A stretch of DNA of 18,111 nt from Lachnospiraceae bacterium UBA5902 (GTDB lineage: Bacteria > Bacillota > Clostridia > Lachnospirales > Lachnospiraceae). Below the pieces are notes generated by a model, which searched no databases, was not told the origin of the DNA, and worked only from the letters and a program-made list of their open reading frames with translations. Of the stretch, positions 15,194-18,111 are shown piece after piece; the stretch's first letter is position 1, and each line of letters begins with the position of its first letter. Location: positions 1-18,111 of the forward strand of contig DJEI01000094.1 in NCBI GenBank assembly GCA_002431865.1, given 5' to 3'. A program made the translations under genes and the position numbers.

Positions 15194-16825
15194 TCAATCC
15201 TGATCATCACTTGCCATATTCATGATCTGGCGTTTTCTTGCAAGCTCATCGTTTGCAAGGTATTCGTCGTAAGTTGTCTGCTTATCGATCAGTCCTGTGT
15301 TCGTAAGCTCCATGATACGGTTCGCCGTTGTCTGTACAAACTGATGATCCTGACATGCAAAAAGGCAGACACCCGGGAACTTAATCAGTCCGTTATTGAG
15401 TGCCGTGATACTTTCCATATCCAGATGGTTTGTCGGCTCATCGAGAATCAATACGTTTGATCCCATAATCATAAGCTTTGATAACAGGCAGCGCACCTTC
15501 TCTCCACCGGAAAGCACCTTGACCTTCTTCACGCCATCCTCACCGGCGAATAACATTCTGCCAAGGAATCCACGCACATAGGTTGCATCCTTGTCGTCAG
15601 AATACTGTGTCAGCCAGTCTGCGATTACAAGATCATTGTCAAATTCCTTCGTATTGTCTTTCGGGAAATATCCCTGTGATGTTGTAACGCCCCACTTGTA
15701 GCTTCCTTCATCCGGTTCTTCTTCTCCGGCAAGGATGCGGAACAGTGTTGTTGTTGCGATCGTGTTTGGCCCGACAAATGCAATCTTATCGTCATGTCCG
15801 ACTGTAAAGGAAATATTGTCAAGCACCTTTACACCATCGATTGTCTTGGAAATGTTTGATACAGTAAGGACCTCATTTCCAATCTCTCTCTTTGGGCGAA
15901 AATCAATATATGGATATTTACGGCTCGATGGACGGATCTCATCAAGCTGAATCTTCTCCAATGCACGTTTTCTGGAAGTTGCCTGCTTGGACTTTGAAGC
16001 ATTTGCCGAGAAACGCTGAATAAAGTCCTGCAACTCCTTGATCTTCTCTTCCTTTTTCTTATTTGCTTCCTTCATCTGCTTGATCATGAGCTGACTGCTC
16101 TCATACCAGAAGTCATAGTTTCCGGCATAAAGCTGAATCTTCGCATAATCAATATCTGCAATATGTGTACATACCTTATTCAGGAAATAACGGTCATGCG
16201 ATACAACAATAACTGTATTCTCAAAGTTAATCAGAAACTCTTCGAGCCACGCGATCGCATCAAGATCCAAGTGGTTTGTCGGCTCATCGAGAAGCAGTAC
16301 ATCCGGATTACCAAACAGTGCCTGTGCCAAAAGCACCTTGACCTTCAGATTACCATCAAGTTCGCTCATCATTTTGTAATGAATATCGGTATCAACGCCA
16401 AGGCCATTCAAGAGAGTTGCTGCATCACTCTCTGCATTCCAGCCATCCATCTCTGCAAACTCTGCTTCAAGCTCCGATGCACGGATACCATCTTCATCCG
16501 TGAAGTCTTCCTTCGCATAGATTGCATCTTTTTCTTTCATAATGTCATACAGGCGTTTATTTCCCATAATAACAGTGTCGAGTACCATATACTGATCGTA
16601 TTTGAAGTGATCCTGCTGCAGGACAGACAGACGCTCGCCATCATTCATGATAACTTCACCATTTGTCGGTTCAAGTTCTCCGGAAAGAATCTTCAGGAAG
16701 GTTGATTTACCAGCACCATTTGCACCGATCAGACCATAACAGTTTCCTTCTGTAAACTTTATATTTACATCCTCAAACAAAGCCCGCTTTCCAAGCCGCA
16801 GGGTTACATTATTTGCACTAATCAT
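15194..16825 (-). CDS. ABC-F family ATPase (YkpA/YbiT-like) with one degenerate ATP site
   Basis: A 543-residue soluble protein with two ABC ATPase domains and no membrane segment, the ABC-F layout. ABC-F proteins bind the ribosomal E site and act in translation. NBD1 has an intact Walker A GANGAGKST (34-42), Walker B LLLDE (177-181) and H-loop H210, but its signature is LDGNL (156-160) in place of LSGGQ/E. The inter-domain linker, about 240-300, is Lys/Glu-rich and helical. NBD2 has Walker A GPNTIATTT (352-360) with T358 where the Lys belongs, an intact signature LSGGE (438-442), Walker B LILDE, and Q492 at the H-loop His. ATG at 16825 has AAAGGA 8 nt upstream. It has its own consensus promoter and is monocistronic. 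The sequence resembles the YkpA/YbiT group more than antibiotic-resistance ABC-F proteins. Confidence 0.9.
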   Translation of the reverse strand: MISANNVTLRLGKRALFEDVNIKFTEGNCYGLIGANGAGKSTFLKILSGELEPTNGEVIMNDGERLSVLQQDHFKYDQYMVLDTVIMGNKRLYDIMKEKDAIYAKEDFTDEDGIRASELEAEFAEMDGWNAESDAATLLNGLGVDTDIHYKMMSELDGNLKVKVLLAQALFGNPDVLLLDEPTNHLDLDAIAWLEEFLINFENTVIVVSHDRYFLNKVCTHIADIDYAKIQLYAGNYDFWYESSQLMIKQMKEANKKKEEKIKELQDFIQRFSANASKSKQATSRKRALEKIQLDEIRPSSRKYPYIDFRPKREIGNEVLTVSNISKTIDGVKVLDNISFTVGHDDKIAFVGPNTIATTTLFRILAGEEEPDEGSYKWGVTTSQGYFPKDNTKEFDNDLVIADWLTQYSDDKDATYVRGFLGRMLFAGEDGVKKVKVLSGGEKVRCLLSKLMIMGSNVLILDEPTNHLDMESITALNNGLIKFPGVCLFACQDHQFVQTTANRIMELTNTGLIDKQTTYDEYLANDELARKRQIMNMASDDQD

Positions 16826-16867
16826 ATCTGGTTTCCTTTCTTTACTGCTTATCCAAAACTAGCTATG

Positions 16868-16896
16868 AGTATAACAACCACCCTCTTTTATGTCAA
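16868..16896 (-). promoter_or_regulatory. Consensus sigma-70 promoter for the ABC-F gene
   Basis: On the minus strand TTGACA (16891-16896), a 17-nt spacer and TATACT (16868-16873). This leaves a leader of about 35 nt before the ATG. It is the best promoter match in the window. Confidence 0.85.
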
Positions 16897-16944
16897 GCAT
16901 TATGCCATGTCCGAATCGTATCTCTTCCGCCATCCGCCGGTCAT

Positions 16945-16974
16945 AAGAAAAAGGGACCTTCGAAAAAGTCCCTT
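16945..16974 (-). terminator. Intrinsic terminator after the 61-aa Cys-rich gene
   Basis: On the minus strand AAGGGAC and GTCCCTT (16951-16957 and 16968-16974) flank a 10-nt loop, followed by TTTTTCTT. It begins 6 nt beyond the stop codon and closes the glycosyltransferase-phospholipase-Cys-rich gene run. Confidence 0.88.
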
Positions 16975-16980
16975 CATTTC

Positions 16981-17166
16981 TTATAAATCTTTTACAATAG
17001 GATCGTACAGATCCAATCTGCAATGCTCATCCTCTGCGAAATGCCTGCAATTCAAACAGCTTTTCTCGCCCTCCGCCACATTGCAAAAGCAAGATTTCCG
17101 TTCGCTCTTGTCATAAGCGCTGCAACGCTCTGCTACTTCTCTGTAAACTTCTGCTCCAGCTCGCAT
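16981..17166 (-). CDS. Small Cys-rich protein of unknown function (61 aa)
   Basis: I do not know a function. A longer in-frame reading of 108 codons exists. However, AAGGAGG 7 nt before the ATG at 17166 marks this as the real start, and the longer version would overlap the upstream gene. The protein has six Cys: C15, C26, C28, C37, C40 and C49, with H42 and H48 nearby. The part CLNCRHF...HCRLDLYDPIV looks like a small metal-binding knuckle (Cys-x2-Cys-x-His ... His-Cys). It ends just before an intrinsic terminator and follows the phospholipase-like gene by 68 nt, so it is probably in the same transcript. The strong ribosome binding site and terminator placement argue it is real. Confidence 0.7.
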   Translation of the reverse strand: MRAGAEVYREVAERCSAYDKSERKSCFCNVAEGEKSCLNCRHFAEDEHCRLDLYDPIVKDL

Positions 17167-17234
17167 ACAATATCCTCCTTCTCTGAACCGGTATCTTCTC
17201 AGTTCATGGATAGTATGCGTCAAATCATCTCTTT

Positions 17235-17813
17235 TTATGCCGGATTTACAGCAAGCTGCAGCAGAGAATACATCACAGCCAGACAAACAATATACGAATA
17301 CGCGCAATCCAGATTCACATTTCCACGATCATGCACATAGTGTTCATGTTTTTCTTTGACATAATCGAGCAGCTCCTGCAAGGAATGAATTGTTGGCAGC
17401 ATCCGTTCATCGTACTGCATCTCGCCAGATTCATATCTGTTGCGCACAAAGCTTCGCATGCGATGCTTCAAGTCCTCTTCATAACTGCAATGATCTTTCA
17501 GAGTTCCCGGATAATGTGCATTGTGCGGATATGTAAAATAATCCGCAATGTAATGCAGCACCACACCCATCCGAATACTTGATAAGATCGAAACGCCTTT
17601 TTTCTTTGTTTTGTAATGCTTCAAGAATCCAAGCATCTTCTTTTCACACACACCAAACGTATCCTCGATACAATGACGTCTTGTCAAAAAAGAAGGTGTA
17701 CAATCTGGAAGTATGCTTCCCACATACAGGGATAAGCGATGTCCGAACCGCTGTTCCGCGGACAGTCCGTGTACAACACCTTTTGTAAGCGATATGTGTG
17801 ATTTCTTACGCAT
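17235..17813 (-). CDS. Zinc-dependent phospholipase C-like protein
   Basis: A 192-residue protein of the zinc-dependent phospholipase C / S1-P1 nuclease superfamily. The zinc-ligand pattern is visible: D37 in ILPDCTP, H47, then H87-x3-D91-x5-H97 (HYIADYFTYPH) and H108-x3-E112 (HCSYE). The spacing of HxxxDxxxxxH and HxxxE matches that known from Bacillus cereus phospholipase C. Unlike that secreted enzyme there is no N-terminal signal peptide, only MRKKSHISLTKGVVHG. The last 25 residues are hydrophobic and might touch the membrane. ATG has AAAGGAGG 6 nt upstream. It follows the glycosyltransferase gene by 25 nt. The metal site looks intact; whether the substrate is a phospholipid is inferred from the family only. 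Confidence 0.75.
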   Translation of the reverse strand: MRKKSHISLTKGVVHGLSAEQRFGHRLSLYVGSILPDCTPSFLTRRHCIEDTFGVCEKKMLGFLKHYKTKKKGVSILSSIRMGVVLHYIADYFTYPHNAHYPGTLKDHCSYEEDLKHRMRSFVRNRYESGEMQYDERMLPTIHSLQELLDYVKEKHEHYVHDRGNVNLDCAYSYIVCLAVMYSLLQLAVNPA

Positions 17814-17838
17814 CCAATACCTCCTTTGGTTTTTAAAC

Positions 17839-18111
17839 CTATCTACGTTTCTCCCATGTCATGCCTGCTCCGATTTTTCGTGAAACAATATAACGCGGGC
17901 GGCATTTAACCTCCTCATAAATCTTCGCAATATAATATCCTATGACGCCCAACCCCATAAGAATCAGGCTGCCCATAATCAGAATAACCAGGATCACTGT
18001 CGTAAATCCTTCCACTGCATGACCGGAAAAATAATTTACAAGTGTCTGTATGCCTAGTATAACCGCAAACAGAAACCCAAGTATACCGGTAATTGTTACC
18101 AGTGTCATCGG
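17839..18111 (-). CDS. Membrane glycosyltransferase (GT2, GtrB/dolichyl-phosphate-sugar synthase-like), C-terminal part
   Basis: Only the last 91 codons are in the window and the frame is open at the right edge; an internal ATG near 18108 is not a true start. Two membrane helices are visible (TITGILGFLFAVILGIQTLV and VILVILIMGSLILMGLGVIG). They are followed by the ending GYYIAKIYEEVKCRPRYIV, which is typical of family 2 glycosyltransferases that transfer sugars to polyprenyl phosphate (GtrB-like). The catalytic domain is outside the window. Probably first or internal in an operon with the phospholipase-like gene. Confidence 0.82.
   Translation of the reverse strand, partial: PMTLVTITGILGFLFAVILGIQTLVNYFSGHAVEGFTTVILVILIMGSLILMGLGVIGYYIAKIYEEVKCRPRYIVSRKIGAGMTWEKRR

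Noticed and set aside
16163..16705. A 180-codon + strand frame inside the ABC-F gene
   Set aside because: Antisense shadow of a clearly coding ABC ATPase; no ribosome binding site or recognisable motifs.
15194..16825. Antibiotic-resistance type ABC-F (ribosomal protection)
   Set aside because: Sequence landmarks fit the housekeeping YkpA/YbiT group, and there is no leader-peptide attenuator upstream; the leader is only about 35 nt.
17167..17307. N-terminal extension of the Cys-rich protein to 108 residues
   Set aside because: It would overlap the phospholipase-like gene out of frame, and the strong AAGGAGG is at the internal ATG.

Overview
The window looks like a chromosomal segment from a low-to-moderate GC Firmicute, most likely a gut Lachnospiraceae-type Clostridium relative. 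The evidence is a class A RNase P RNA, the dgt-dnaG-rpoD order typical of that group, a nucleoside kinase with a ThrRS-like N-terminus, MalF/MalG-type sugar permeases with a Thr/Ala/Asp-rich lipoprotein binding protein, strong AAAGGAGG-type ribosome binding sites, and GTG and TTG starts. The assignment comes from gene content and style, not a database match.

Left block (1-7600): the 3' part of rnpB lies on the + strand at the edge. Converging on it is a six-gene minus-strand run: dgt, dnaG, rpoD, trmK, a Nif3-like gene and a TGS/uridine-kinase fusion. Gaps are 15-45 nt, and trmK overlaps rpoD by 14 nt. This is housekeeping: nucleotide pools, replication priming, primary sigma factor and tRNA modification.

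Middle block (7680-12840): a PrsA/SurA-like foldase lipoprotein has its own promoter and terminator. Upstream of it is a sugar ABC importer read as solute-binding lipoprotein, MalF-type permease, MalG-type permease. No ATPase, regulator or glycosidase gene is next to it, so it probably uses a shared ATPase. The binding-protein gene has a consensus promoter about 230 nt upstream of its start. The leader holds a stem-loop and two tiny overlapping ORFs that run directly into its Shine-Dalgarno. Two strong hairpins separate the binding-protein gene from the permease genes.

Right block (12846-18111): a membrane-anchored alpha/beta hydrolase-fold protein, apparently lacking the catalytic Ser and His, is divergent from a membrane-anchored protein of unknown function. 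The latter has a hairpin between its Shine-Dalgarno and start codon. Next come an ABC-F ATPase in which one of the two ATP sites appears degenerate, a 61-residue Cys-rich protein, a zinc-dependent phospholipase C-like protein and the C-terminal end of a membrane glycosyltransferase.

There is no CRISPR array, phage, insertion sequence or tRNA in the window. The most interesting signals are the binding-protein leader (tandem coupled mini-ORFs), the pseudo-hydrolase and the asymmetric ABC-F protein.
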